Notes: a model not told the origin generated them from the sequence alone. Positions 26,631 through 35,310 are shown, counted from the stretch's first letter. The stretch is DNA of 64,000 nt from Streptomyces davaonensis JCM 4913 (GCF_000349325.1 NC_020504.1:7978326-8042325); one strand, 5' to 3'. Numbers and translations: made by a program.

Positions 26631-27479
26631 ATGCTGCGCATCGCCGTCCCCAACAAGGGTTCCCTGTCAGGCCCTGCGGCGGAGATGCTGCATGAGGCCG
26701 GCTACCAGCAGCGCCGGGAGTCCAAGGAACTGCGCATCGTCGACCCGGAGAACGAGGTCGAGTTCTTCTACCTCCGCCCCCGCGACATCGCGATCTACGT
26801 CTCCTCCGGCCGCCTCGACATCGGCATCACCGGCCGCGATCTGCTGATCGACTCCGGTGCCGACGCCGAGGAGATCCTCCCGCTCGGCTTCGCCCGCTCC
26901 ACCTTCCGCTTCGCCGCCAAGCCCGGCACCGCGAACGGCATCGAGGACCTCAAGGGCAAGACCGTCGCCACCTCCTACGAGGGCATCGTCGAGGGCCACC
27001 TCGCCGAGCACGGCATCGAGGCCTCCGTCGTCCACCTCGACGGCGCCGTCGAGACGGCCATCGAGCTCGGTGTCGCCGAGGTCATCGCCGATGTCGTCGA
27101 GACCGGCACCTCGCTGCGCAACGCCGGTCTTGAGGTCTTCGGCGAGCCGATCATGAAGTCCGAGGCCGCCGTCATCCGCCGTACCGGCGCCGACGCCGAT
27201 GACCCCAAGGTGCAGCAGTTCCTGCGCCGCCTCCAGGGCGTCCTGGTGGCCCGGACGTACGTGATGATGGACTACGACTGCCGGGTCGAGCAGCTGGAGA
27301 AGGCCGTCGCGCTCACCCCGGGCCTGGAGTCCCCGACCGTCTCCCCGCTGCACAACGAGGGCTGGGTCGCCGTCCGCGCGATGGTCCCCGCCAAGGAAGC
27401 CCAGCGGATCATGGACGACCTGTACGACATCGGCGCGCGGGCCATCCTGACGACGGCCATCCACGCCTGCCGTCTCTGA
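26631..27479 (+). CDS. hisG: ATP phosphoribosyltransferase (long form)
   Basis: 282 residues, the long, allosteric form without HisZ. Begins MLRIAVPNKGSLSGPAAEML. The catalytic domains contain DIGITGRDLLIDSGADAEEI, the PRPP-binding loop DVVETGTSLRNAGL (about 160-173), and a C-terminal ACT-like regulatory domain (about 205-282) with ESPTVSPLHNEGWVAVRAMV. It joins ATP and PRPP, the committed step of histidine synthesis, and is feedback-inhibited by histidine. RBS AAAGGAAG 8 bp before ATG. The PH-like gene follows 12 bp later. Confidence 0.97.
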   Translation: MLRIAVPNKGSLSGPAAEMLHEAGYQQRRESKELRIVDPENEVEFFYLRPRDIAIYVSSGRLDIGITGRDLLIDSGADAEEILPLGFARSTFRFAAKPGTANGIEDLKGKTVATSYEGIVEGHLAEHGIEASVVHLDGAVETAIELGVAEVIADVVETGTSLRNAGLEVFGEPIMKSEAAVIRRTGADADDPKVQQFLRRLQGVLVARTYVMMDYDCRVEQLEKAVALTPGLESPTVSPLHNEGWVAVRAMVPAKEAQRIMDDLYDIGARAILTTAIHACRL

Positions 27480-27491
27480 GAGCCGTACGTC

Positions 27492-27935
27492 ATGTCCGAA
27501 CTCCCCGCCCTTCCCGTCACTTTCCGGCCGGGCCGCACCCGCGCCGTGCTGCTCACCGCCGGTGTCGCCATCTTCGTGGTGATCAGCGCGGTGGCCCTGC
27601 TGCTGGAGAAGCTCGGCCCCGGTGAGCGCCTGAGCTTCATCCTCACCGGCGCGCTGATGTTCGGCGTCCTCGCGATGCTCGCCCGGGTCAAGGTCGTCGC
27701 CGACGACTCCGGTGTGACCGTGGTGAACATCGCCAGCAGGCGGCGGCTGGACTGGGCCGAGATCATCCAGGTGAACCTCCGGCCCGGCGACCCCTGGGTC
27801 TTCCTCAACCTCAGCGACGGCACCAGCCTGCCCGCCCTGGGCATCCAGCCCGGCATCGCCAAGCAGCAGGCCATCGCCGACGCCCGCGCGCTGCGGGCGC
27901 TCGTGGAGGCCCGCGGCACAAGGGATCTGCCGTAG
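27492..27935 (+). CDS. PH-domain-like membrane protein
   Basis: 147 residues. Two hydrophobic helices (about 19-40, AVLLTAGVAIFVVISAVALL, and 49-65), then a soluble bacterial PH-like part (about 68-145): VVADDSGVTVVNIASRRRLD, WAEIIQVNLRPGDPWVFLNL. Typical of small actinobacterial PH-domain proteins that sit next to hisG or rib genes. Cellular role unknown. It closes the rib-his transcription unit, followed by a hairpin (27961-27989). Confidence 0.85.
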   Translation: MSELPALPVTFRPGRTRAVLLTAGVAIFVVISAVALLLEKLGPGERLSFILTGALMFGVLAMLARVKVVADDSGVTVVNIASRRRLDWAEIIQVNLRPGDPWVFLNLSDGTSLPALGIQPGIAKQQAIADARALRALVEARGTRDLP

Positions 27936-27960
27936 ACAGCCCTGTCTTGATTAATCTGTT

Positions 27961-27989
27961 GGCGGAGGCGTTTTCCCGGCGCCTCCGCC
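27961..27989. terminator. Hairpin, probable terminator of the rib-his unit
   Basis: Perfect 10-bp stem GGCGGAGGCG / CGCCTCCGCC (27961-27970, 27980-27989) with a 9-nt T-containing loop, 25 bp after the PH gene stop. The 120 bp between it and the next gene hold smaller inverted repeats but no ORF. Confidence 0.7.
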
Positions 27990-28109
27990 GCTGACGCTCT
28001 CCCTGAGCCTCAGCGGTTTCCTGCTACCCGAGGAGTGACTCCCTCCAGCGATGGACGGATCGTCCTGTAGTACCTGCGCCGCCCCCTCCCGACATACCGA
28101 GGCGGCGGC

Positions 28110-29435
28110 ATGACCATCCCCCTGCTGCTGCTTGCCGCGGCATTCCTGCTGATCCTCGCCAACGGCTTCTTCGTGGCGGCTGAGTTCGGCCTGGTGACGG
28201 TCGAGCGCCCGGAGGCCGAGAAGGCCGCCGCCGAGGGTGACCGCCGCGCCCGTACGGTCGTCGAATCGCTGAAGGAACTCTCCTTCCAGCTCTCCGGCAC
28301 CCAGCTCGGCATCACCATCACCTCCCTCGTGGTCGGCATGCTTGCCGAACCCGCGCTCGCCGAGCTGCTGCACGGCCCGATCACCGCGCTCGGCATCCCC
28401 GAGGGCGCCGTCTCCGGGGTCGCCGTCATCGTCGGCATGCTGATGGCCTCGGCCGTGCAGATGGTGATCGGCGAACTCGTGCCCAAGAACTGGGCGGTGT
28501 CCCGTCCGCTCCAGGTCGCGCGGTTCGTCGCGGGCCCGCAGCACCTCTTCGCGCGCGTCTTCCGGCCGGTCATCGCCACGCTGAACGCCGTCGCCAACCG
28601 GCTCGTCCGCGCGCTCGGCATCGAGCCCACCGACGAGCTGGCCTCCGCCCGCACCCCCGGTGAACTCGTCTCCCTGGCCCGCCACTCCGCCCAGGCCGGC
28701 ACCCTGGAGCAGGACACCGCGGACCTGTTCGTGCGGACCCTGTCGCTCGGCGAGCTGACCGCGCAGCACGTGATGACCCCGCGCGTGAAGGTCAGCGCGC
28801 TCCAGTCGTCGGCGACCGCCGAGGACGTCGTGAACCTGACCCGCGCCACCGGACTGTCCCGCTTCCCCGTCTACCGGGAGCGGATCGACGAGGTCGTCGG
28901 CATGGTCCACCTCAAGGACGCGCTCGCCGTCCCCGCCGCCGATCGGCTGCGCACTCCCGTCGGCCGCATCGCCCGCCCCGCCCTGCTGGTCCCCGAGACC
29001 CTGCCGGTACGGCCGCTGCTGGCCCGGCTGCGCAGCGAACAGCCCATCGCGGTCGTCGTCGACGAGTACGGCGGCACCGCGGGCGTGGTCACCCTGGAGG
29101 ACATCGTCGAGGAGATCGTCGGCGAGGTCCGCGACGAGCACGACGCCAAGGATCTCCCCGAACTCGCCTCGGCCCCCGCCGAGGACGGCAGGCCCGCCTG
29201 GGACGCCGACGGCAGCTGCCGGGTCGACATCCTCCTGCGCATAGGACTCGACGTGCCCGAGGGCCCGTACGAAACCGTCGCCGGTCTGGTCGCCGATCTG
29301 CTCGGCCGGATCCCGGTCCCCGGCGACAAGGCCGAACTGCCCGGCTGGCGGCTGTCGGTGCGCCAGGTCGGCCACTACCGCGCCGAGCGGGTACGCCTCG
29401 TTCGCACCGCCCCCGTGGTGGAGGCGGCCCGATGA
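28110..29435 (+). CDS. CNNM/CBS-domain membrane protein (hemolysin family, CorC/HlyC type) 1
   Basis: 441 residues. CNNM transmembrane domain (about 1-185) beginning MTIPLLLLAAAFLLILANGF with FVAAEFGLV and the block FQLSGTQLGITITSLVVGML. A CBS pair (about 210-330) contains VMTPRVKVSAL, GLSRFPVYRERIDEVVGMVH, VVDEYGGTAGVVTLEDIVEE. A CorC/HlyC C-terminal domain (about 345-430) follows. These proteins are linked to Mg2+ or other cation transport or efflux, despite the hemolysin name. The stop overlaps the start of a second CNNM gene, so the pair probably works together. Confidence 0.92.
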   Translation: MTIPLLLLAAAFLLILANGFFVAAEFGLVTVERPEAEKAAAEGDRRARTVVESLKELSFQLSGTQLGITITSLVVGMLAEPALAELLHGPITALGIPEGAVSGVAVIVGMLMASAVQMVIGELVPKNWAVSRPLQVARFVAGPQHLFARVFRPVIATLNAVANRLVRALGIEPTDELASARTPGELVSLARHSAQAGTLEQDTADLFVRTLSLGELTAQHVMTPRVKVSALQSSATAEDVVNLTRATGLSRFPVYRERIDEVVGMVHLKDALAVPAADRLRTPVGRIARPALLVPETLPVRPLLARLRSEQPIAVVVDEYGGTAGVVTLEDIVEEIVGEVRDEHDAKDLPELASAPAEDGRPAWDADGSCRVDILLRIGLDVPEGPYETVAGLVADLLGRIPVPGDKAELPGWRLSVRQVGHYRAERVRLVRTAPVVEAAR

Positions 29436-30478
29436 GCGTGCTCCAACTTCTCTTCGCCGCGCTGCTGGTGCTCGCCAACGGCTTCTTCGTCGGCGCCGAG
29501 TTCGCGCTGGTCTCGGTCCGCCGCAGCCAGATCGAACCGCTCGGCACGGCCCGCGCCCGACAGGTCCTGTACGGCCTGGAACACCTGCCGCAGATGATGG
29601 CGGCGGCCCAGTTCGGCATCACGATCTGCTCACTGACCCTGGGCGCGGTCGCCGAGCCGACGGTCGCGCACATCCTGGAACCGCTCTTCGAGTGGATCCA
29701 CCTTCCGCACGCGATGATCCACCCGCTGGGCTACGTCATCGCCCTCGCCACGGTCGTCTTCTTCCACCTCGTCATCGGCGAGATGGTCCCGAAGAACCTC
29801 GCGATGGCCGCGCCGGAGAAGGCCGCGCTGTGGCTCAGCCCCGGCCTGGTCGCCTTCGCCCGCCTCTGCCGTCCCCTCACCGTCGCCCTCGGCGCCTGCG
29901 CCCAGGGCATCCTGCGGCTCTTCCGGGTCGAGCCCAAGGACGAGGTCGAGGCGGTCTTCACCAGCGAGCAGCTCAACCGGCTGGTGGAGGACGCGGGCCA
30001 GGCGGGCCTGCTGGACCCCGAGGAACAGGAACGCCTGGAGGACGCCCTGGAACTGGGCTCCCGTCCGGTCACGGACGTCCTGCTGCGCCGGGAGTCCCTG
30101 GTGACGGTCCCGCCCTCGGTCACTCCGGGCCAGATCGTCGACCTCACCGCCCGCACCGGCTACTCCCGCTTCCCGGTGGTGGCCGAGACGGGCGCCTTCA
30201 TGGGCTACCTGCACGTGAAGGACGTACTGGACCTGGAGGACTCGGAACGCGCGGTACCCCAGCAGGTCTGGCGCCCGATGACCACGCTGAGGCCGGAACT
30301 CCCCCTGGACGACGCCCTCACGGTGATGCGCCGAGCGGCAACGCATCTGGCGCAGGTAGCGGACGCCTCGGGCAAGGTCCTGGGCCTGGTCGCCCTGGAG
30401 GACGTACTGGAACTGCTGGTGGGCGAGGTGACGGACCCCGCCCACAGGGCTCTGCCGAAGCAGGCCCTGGCCAGCTGA
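29432..30478 (+). CDS. CNNM/CBS-domain membrane protein (hemolysin family) 2, short form
   Basis: 348 residues. CNNM domain starts MSVLQLLFAALLVLANGFFV with GAEFALVSVRRSQIEP and AAAQFGITICSLTLGAVAEP. CBS pair about 205-330 includes RPVTDVLLRRESLVTVPPSV and GYSRFPVVAETGAFMGYLHV. It ends soon after the second CBS domain and lacks the CorC/HlyC C-terminal domain of the preceding paralogue, suggesting a complementary subunit. ATGA overlap with the first gene. A terminator follows at 30488. Confidence 0.92.
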   Translation: MSVLQLLFAALLVLANGFFVGAEFALVSVRRSQIEPLGTARARQVLYGLEHLPQMMAAAQFGITICSLTLGAVAEPTVAHILEPLFEWIHLPHAMIHPLGYVIALATVVFFHLVIGEMVPKNLAMAAPEKAALWLSPGLVAFARLCRPLTVALGACAQGILRLFRVEPKDEVEAVFTSEQLNRLVEDAGQAGLLDPEEQERLEDALELGSRPVTDVLLRRESLVTVPPSVTPGQIVDLTARTGYSRFPVVAETGAFMGYLHVKDVLDLEDSERAVPQQVWRPMTTLRPELPLDDALTVMRRAATHLAQVADASGKVLGLVALEDVLELLVGEVTDPAHRALPKQALAS

Positions 30479-30487
30479 GCATGGGCA

Positions 30488-30513
30488 CCACGCGCCCCTC
30501 CGGGGGCGCGTGG
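30488..30513. terminator. Bidirectional hairpin between convergent CNNM and AAA genes
   Basis: 11-bp perfect stem CCACGCGCCCC / GGGGCGCGTGG (30488-30498, 30503-30513) with a 4-nt loop, 10 bp after the CNNM stop and 8 bp after the AAA gene's stop on the other strand. Confidence 0.8.
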
Positions 30514-30520
30514 GCGCGCC

Positions 30521-32383
30521 TCACATCCCCGGCGGATCCTGAGGTCCCCGACCCGACAGGACTTCCCCATACGCCTGCATCAGATCCGGCAACCGAAGTG
30601 TCGACAAGTCGTCCCGAGTCAACGTCCCGGGATAAGTCGACAGCCGCAGATCCCGATACGCGCAGCTCTTCTCGTACAGCGTCCGCAGGAACCGCCCATT
30701 GCCCAGCTCGTCGATCCACCCCTGGTCGACCACATGCCCGGCGATGGACCGCAGTTCGTCCAACGCCTCCTCGTCCCACACATCACCGTTCTCCCCGGCG
30801 AGCACCTCGCCGATGGAGGTGAGCTCCAGGGGCCGGTACGAGGGAAAGTCCACGCGAGTGGTGAAGCGGGAGGACAGCCCGGGGTTGGCGGCCAGCAGCC
30901 GATCCATGCCCTCGGGGTACCCGGCCAGGATCACGACCAGGTGGTCCCGGTTGTCCTCCGCCCGCTTCAGCAGCACCTGAAGCGCCTCGTCGCCGTACGC
31001 GTCCCCCTTGCCGTAGCCGGAGTTGGACAGCGAATACGCCTCGTCGACGAAGAGCACACCGCCGAGCGCGGAGTCGATCAGCTCGTTGGCCTTCACGGCT
31101 GTCTGCCCGAGATACTCACCGACCAGATCCGCCCGCTGCGCCTCCACGAGATGGTCGCCGCCGAGCAGTCCGAGGGCGTAGAACACGCGGCCCAGGATGC
31201 GCGCAACCGTGGTCTTGCCGGTGCCGGAGGGCCCGGAGAAGACGAAGTGCCGTTTGGGCGGCTGGACCGGCAGCCCCTGCCCCGCCCGCAACCGGGCCAT
31301 GTTCAATTGCGCCGACAACGCCTTGACCTGGCGCTTGACCGGCTCCAGGCCCACCATGCGCTCGAGTTCGGCGAGCGCCTCCTCGAGTAACGCCGGATCG
31401 GTCGGTCCCGCGGGCGGCGGCTGGCCGGGAAGGTTCACCCGCTCACGCACGGCCGGATCGGGCACCGGCGGCAGCGGGCCGGAGGACGCCAGTTCAGGCC
31501 CGGAGAGCTTGAGGTCCCGGCCCTCGCCGAAGAGCGGATCGAGCGTGTCGGGTCCGTCCACGGAGTCCTGGCCGAGCCCGGTGAGCGTGATCGGCGCCAG
31601 ATCGCCGGCCTCGTCGTACCCGTCGCCCTCGGCTATCGCGGCGAGCCGGGCCGAGGTGTCCATGAAGGCGGCGTCCACGCGGTGCACGGCCCGGTACAGC
31701 GGCAGCGCGGCCGCCGACCGGCCGGTGCCCTCATGGGCGCGTGCCAGCCAGTACCGCAACTCCTTGCGCTGCGGCTGCTCGCTGCGGCAGCGCATCAGGG
31801 CCGCGGAGAGCAGCGGCTCGGCCTGGCCGTACATCTCCAGGCGGACCCGGGCCATCCCGCCGAACAGCCCGGCCTCGATGCCGAGCATCGGGTCGTCGAG
31901 CAGCGGGTCGGTGTGCCGGACGAGCTGTTCCCAGTCCTTGACCAGATAGGCACGGCAGGCGTGCAGGAAGCGGACCTGGGCATCGGCGTCCACCGGCGGC
32001 AGACCGGCGAGGGCCCGGTCCAGCTCCGGCACATGCCGCCCGTCCAGCCAGTGCGAGGCGTGCGCGAGCAGCAGATCGCGCGGGCTCTCCAGCACCGGCT
32101 GCACCCACCAGCCGAGCCAGTACCAGGAGTTGAGGGTGCGCCGGTGCCGGGCGCGCTGTTCCCCGAAGCGGTCCCGGTGCCGGAACATCCGCAGCAGCGC
32201 GGTCGTCGTGTCCACGCGCAGCGCGTGCAGGCCGAGCCAGCCGTCGGCCATCCCGGGATCCATCCGCACCGCGGTGCGGAACTCCTCCTCGGCCTGCGGA
32301 TAAGCGCCCATCGTGTAGGCGTCCACGCCTCGCAACCAGGCGAGGTCGGCCGGGGCCTCGGGGCCCTGCATGCCGAAGTCCAT
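30521..32383 (-). CDS. CbxX/CfqX AAA ATPase, EccA-like
   Basis: 620 residues from the ATG preceded by GGGGGAC; a GTG 12 bp upstream is possible. The N-terminal TPR-like helical half (about 1-230) has AYPQAEEEFRTAVRMDPGMA and repeated Trp/Leu helices. A Pro-rich linker spans about 265-330. The AAA domain (about 340-600) has Walker A FSGPSGTGKTTVA near 384, Walker B GGVLFVDEAYSL, VVILAGYPEGMDRLL and the arginine-finger block PGLSSRFTTRVDFPSY. This is the layout of type VII secretion EccA. No EsxA/B, EccB, EccC or mycosin gene is nearby, so it acts away from, or independently of, an ESX locus. Confidence 0.88.
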   Translation of the reverse strand: MDFGMQGPEAPADLAWLRGVDAYTMGAYPQAEEEFRTAVRMDPGMADGWLGLHALRVDTTTALLRMFRHRDRFGEQRARHRRTLNSWYWLGWWVQPVLESPRDLLLAHASHWLDGRHVPELDRALAGLPPVDADAQVRFLHACRAYLVKDWEQLVRHTDPLLDDPMLGIEAGLFGGMARVRLEMYGQAEPLLSAALMRCRSEQPQRKELRYWLARAHEGTGRSAAALPLYRAVHRVDAAFMDTSARLAAIAEGDGYDEAGDLAPITLTGLGQDSVDGPDTLDPLFGEGRDLKLSGPELASSGPLPPVPDPAVRERVNLPGQPPPAGPTDPALLEEALAELERMVGLEPVKRQVKALSAQLNMARLRAGQGLPVQPPKRHFVFSGPSGTGKTTVARILGRVFYALGLLGGDHLVEAQRADLVGEYLGQTAVKANELIDSALGGVLFVDEAYSLSNSGYGKGDAYGDEALQVLLKRAEDNRDHLVVILAGYPEGMDRLLAANPGLSSRFTTRVDFPSYRPLELTSIGEVLAGENGDVWDEEALDELRSIAGHVVDQGWIDELGNGRFLRTLYEKSCAYRDLRLSTYPGTLTRDDLSTLRLPDLMQAYGEVLSGRGPQDPPGM

Positions 32384-32661
32384 CACGTCCCCCACAAACC
32401 GTGCCCCCGTCGGTTGGCCGCCGGGCCGTCACCCGTCGGCCGCTGGAGTCGAACCGCCGTACCGCGGACCGGAGTTGCAACGGTGCGCGGAGCAACGGTC
32501 CAGGTCGCACCGAGGGCATCGTACCTGCGGTGGCGTCGCCCGCCCCAGGGTGCCGCACCGGCCGTTTGGCGAGGTGGGAGCAGACGAGGAGAGCACGACA
32601 TGGTGACCGAGGGTGAGCGAATCACGCCCCGGCGCGGCCGGAAAACGGGGTGAAGGCAGAA
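32384..32661. other. Intergenic leader of the AAA ATPase gene
   Basis: No convincing gene. It contains G+C-rich inverted repeats and, on the plus strand, a 17-codon ORF (32600-32653) with a GAGGAGAG ribosome-site-like sequence. Both are discussed as low-confidence observations. The promoter of the AAA gene must lie here, but no clear -10/-35 was found. Confidence 0.4.
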
Positions 32662-32699
32662 CGAAGCCCCCGATCACGGGGGAACAACCGGGGGCTTCG
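32662..32699. terminator. Hairpin downstream of the P-loop kinase gene
   Basis: Perfect 11-bp stem CGAAGCCCCCG / CGGGGGCTTCG (32662-32672, 32689-32699) with a 16-nt loop. It lies 114 bp past the kinase stop on the minus strand and can end transcription in either direction. Confidence 0.75.
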
Positions 32700-32813
32700 C
32701 GTCTTGGGGCGGCCTTCGACGACCGCACATTGAGAACGTAAGACCTGTACGGCCCTTGGGTCAAGCCGAGTTGGGACACTCAGGCAACTTTGAAAGGACG
32801 CCTCTTCACAGCT

Positions 32814-33464
32814 TCACCACATTGCGGATGGTCCCTCACTGAGCGTGAGGAAGTGGTCCGTTTCACCTGTCCCGGCAGGCCCGGAACGCAGCTCGTACCC
32901 CTGCGCGCACTGCCGTACCAGGACATCCGAAAAGGGCCTTGAGGGGTCCACCGCGAAGTGCCGTCGTTCCGCCGCGACCCAGCCGTCCCAGAACTCCCGC
33001 TGCTCCTCGCCGTCGCGCGAGCGGCCGCGCGCCCAGGACTCCGCTCGCGGCAGATCCATCCAGAGCAGGAAGGCCAGATGCGGCCGCAGCGCCCGGCGCC
33101 CGGCGCCGACTCCCTCGACGAGGACGACGGGGGAGGGCGGCAGCGGGACGGCGGGCCGGAAGCGGCGGGTGTGCCAGTCGTAGGGGGCGTAGTGGGCGGT
33201 CTCGCCGTGGGAGAGCGGCGCGATCACCTGGGCCAGCAGGCGGTCGGTCCAGTCGAACAGCTCGTCGTGGCTGGCGATGTCGTCGAGCCGGAGCACGGGC
33301 GCGCCGCCCAGTGCCCGCGCCAGCCGCCCGGCGAACGTCGACTTCCCGGACCCGGCGTGCCCGTCGATCCCGATCAGACGGACCGGACCGCAGGAGGCGG
33401 GGAGGCTGTGGAGCCGCGAGGCGAGCTGGTGGATGACGGGTCCCGGGGTGAGTGGTGCGTGCAC
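32814..33464 (-). CDS. P-loop kinase of the uridine kinase-like family
   Basis: About 216 residues from a GTG (VHAPLTPGPV); the open frame extends to 33833 but that part overlaps the divergent peptidase promoter and gene. Walker A IGIDGHAGSGKSTFAGRLAR near 30-50, DDIASHDELFDWTDRLLAQV, YDWHTRRFRP, VLVEGVGAGRRALRPHLAFL, WMDLPRAESWARGRSRDG as lid region. It should phosphorylate a small substrate with ATP; the uridine kinase/phosphoribulokinase-like fold is clear but the nucleoside specificity is not. Start position is uncertain because no good ribosome site precedes any candidate (an ATG at 33530 is an alternative). Confidence 0.82.
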   Translation of the reverse strand: MHAPLTPGPVIHQLASRLHSLPASCGPVRLIGIDGHAGSGKSTFAGRLARALGGAPVLRLDDIASHDELFDWTDRLLAQVIAPLSHGETAHYAPYDWHTRRFRPAVPLPPSPVVLVEGVGAGRRALRPHLAFLLWMDLPRAESWARGRSRDGEEQREFWDGWVAAERRHFAVDPSRPFSDVLVRQCAQGYELRSGPAGTGETDHFLTLSEGPSAMW

Positions 33465-33630
33465 CGGAAGTCTAGTGATCCGGCGCTCGGGTGATGCCAG
33501 TGGTCGAGTCCAATATTCCTGCCGCGGCATGCTCCGAAGTGCTGGCAGCGGTCTCCGCTTACGTCCATAGTTGGCGCACACACCGTGCAATGGACCTGCC
33601 CCGACTCGGACACCTGGGGGTCTTCCGCCC

Positions 33631-34998
33631 ATGAGCAGATCCGAACAGCCGTCCCGCAGAACCGTTCTGACCGCCGCGGTCGCCGCGGCCGTGGCGGGCG
33701 GTGCCGGCTCGGTCCCGGCCGCCGCCGCGAGTGGCACCCCCACCGCCGACCCCGCGCGTGCCGCGGGCGCCCGGATCGACAACCGCGCCTGGACGACGTA
33801 CACCGACTGGCGCTCCGGCGCCGCCAAGGGCACACGTGCCGTGGCCGGGGTCCGTCCCGGCCTGGTGATCGGGTCGCCGATCGGCCTCGCCGACTACACC
33901 GACCCGCACACCGGCACCACCGCCACCTGGGAGTACGCGAGCTGGACCTCGCCCGTGCACCGGCTTTCGGTGCCCTCGACCGAGGCCATAGCGTCCTGGA
34001 ACGCGCACGCCCCGGCCGGCACCTGGATCCAGATCGAGCTGAAGGGCACCTACTCCGACGGCACCGACACACCCTGGTACGTGATGGGCCGCTGGGCCGC
34101 CGGGGACGAGGACATCAAGCGGACCTCCGTCGACGACCAGACCGACGACAAGTCGACGATCTGGACCGACACCTTCGCGATCGACGACCCGGCGACCGGA
34201 CTGCGCCTGACTTCCTACCGGCTGCGGCTGACCCTCTACCGCAAGCCGGGGACGAAGAAGACCCCCACCGTGTGGCGGCTCGGCGCCATGGGCTCCGACA
34301 TCGAGGACCGCTTCACCGTCCCCGCCACCACCCCCGGCCTCGCCCAGGAACTGGCGGTCCCGCGGTACTCGCAGGAGATCCACATCGGCCAGTACCCCGA
34401 GTACGACAACGGCGGCGAGGCCTGGTGCAGCCCCACCTCCTCGCAGATGATCATCGAGTACTGGGGCGGCCGGCTCACCCCGGAGCAACTGGCCTGGGTC
34501 GACCCGGCGTTCGCCGATCCGCAGATCTGCCACGCGGCCCGGTACACCTTCGACCACCAGTACGAGGGCTGCGGCAACTGGCCGTTCAACGCCGCCTACG
34601 CGGCCACCTTCAAGGATCTCCAGGGCGTCGTCACCCGGCTCGGCTCGCTGACCGACCTGGAAACCCTGATCGCCGCGGGCATCCCGGCCATAACGTCCCA
34701 GTCCTTCCTGAAGGAGGAGCTGACCGGAGCGGGCTACGGCACCTCGGGGCACCTGATGACCGTGATCGGCTTCACCGCCGAGGGCGACGTGATCGCCAAC
34801 GACCCGAACTCGCCGACCAACGCGGCGGTGCGGCGCGTGTACCTCAGGCGGGAGTTCGAGAACATCTGGCTGCGCACCAAGCGGTACAACGCCAGTGGCA
34901 AGGTCGTCTCGGGCACCGGAGGCGTCTGCTACCTGTACTTCCCGTCCCGTCCCTCGGTGCGCCAGCGCATGGCGCTCGCCGCGGTGGGCGTGCGCTGA
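33631..34998 (+). CDS. Tat-exported peptidase C39-like family protein
   Basis: 455 residues. Twin-arginine signal SRRTVLTAAVAAAVAGG (about 8-25) followed by an Ala-rich cleavage region. The middle part (about 50-230) is beta-rich, unassigned and contains many Trp/Thr residues. The C39-like cysteine protease domain (about 240-430) has GGEAWCSPTSSQMIIEYWGG with the nucleophile Cys, SGHLMTVIGF with the His, and ANDPNSPTN supplying the Asp. It probably hydrolyses peptides or wall cross-links outside the cell. Single gene followed by a terminator. Confidence 0.87.
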   Translation: MSRSEQPSRRTVLTAAVAAAVAGGAGSVPAAAASGTPTADPARAAGARIDNRAWTTYTDWRSGAAKGTRAVAGVRPGLVIGSPIGLADYTDPHTGTTATWEYASWTSPVHRLSVPSTEAIASWNAHAPAGTWIQIELKGTYSDGTDTPWYVMGRWAAGDEDIKRTSVDDQTDDKSTIWTDTFAIDDPATGLRLTSYRLRLTLYRKPGTKKTPTVWRLGAMGSDIEDRFTVPATTPGLAQELAVPRYSQEIHIGQYPEYDNGGEAWCSPTSSQMIIEYWGGRLTPEQLAWVDPAFADPQICHAARYTFDHQYEGCGNWPFNAAYAATFKDLQGVVTRLGSLTDLETLIAAGIPAITSQSFLKEELTGAGYGTSGHLMTVIGFTAEGDVIANDPNSPTNAAVRRVYLRREFENIWLRTKRYNASGKVVSGTGGVCYLYFPSRPSVRQRMALAAVGVR

Positions 34999-35009
34999 GA
35001 CGTCGTACG

Positions 35010-35038
35010 ACGGCCCCCGGAGCCTTCCCGGGGGCCGT
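35010..35038 (+). terminator. Hairpin terminator after the C39-like peptidase
   Basis: 11-bp perfect stem ACGGCCCCCGG / CCGGGGGCCGT (35010-35020, 35028-35038), 7-nt loop, 11 bp past the stop codon. Confidence 0.85.
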
Positions 35039-35092
35039 CCCTGTGACCAAGGTCTCGGCCGCAAAAGCCCCGGCCGGTGGCAAGGTGGACGG

Positions 35093-35233
35093 ATGAGTAC
35101 GAATGCAGCCACCGCCACCCGGGTCCGCACCGGCGGCCCCAGGGAAGACGGTCCGAAGATCCTCGAACACGTCCTGGGCTGGACCCTCGTCGTGGTCGTC
35201 GCGATGCTCGTGACCCAACTCGGTCTGCTCTGA
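35093..35233 (+). CDS. Small single-pass membrane protein (SCO1431 family)
   Basis: 46 residues. A polar N-terminal part with the conserved-looking block TGGPREDGPKILEHVLG is followed by one membrane helix WTLVVVVAMLVTQLGLL running to the C terminus. I recognise it as the SCO1431-type small membrane protein conserved in Streptomyces. AAGGTGGA lies 3-10 bp before ATG. No function is known. It sits alone between the peptidase terminator and the TetR gene. Confidence 0.75.
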   Translation: MSTNAATATRVRTGGPREDGPKILEHVLGWTLVVVVAMLVTQLGLL

Positions 35234-35310
35234 CCCGATGTGACCTGACACATATTCGAACCTGCCATACTGCGGAGGTCCCGCCGCCCGCTTGAGACCA
35301 GGGTCGAAAT

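Noticed and set aside
27936..28109. Possible M-box or other metal riboswitch before the CNNM genes
   Set aside because: None of the M-box conserved blocks could be aligned; only simple hairpins are present, so it is left as a leader.
33485..33545. tRNA-like stretch near the kinase start
   Set aside because: No cloverleaf arms or TTCRA T-loop could be drawn.
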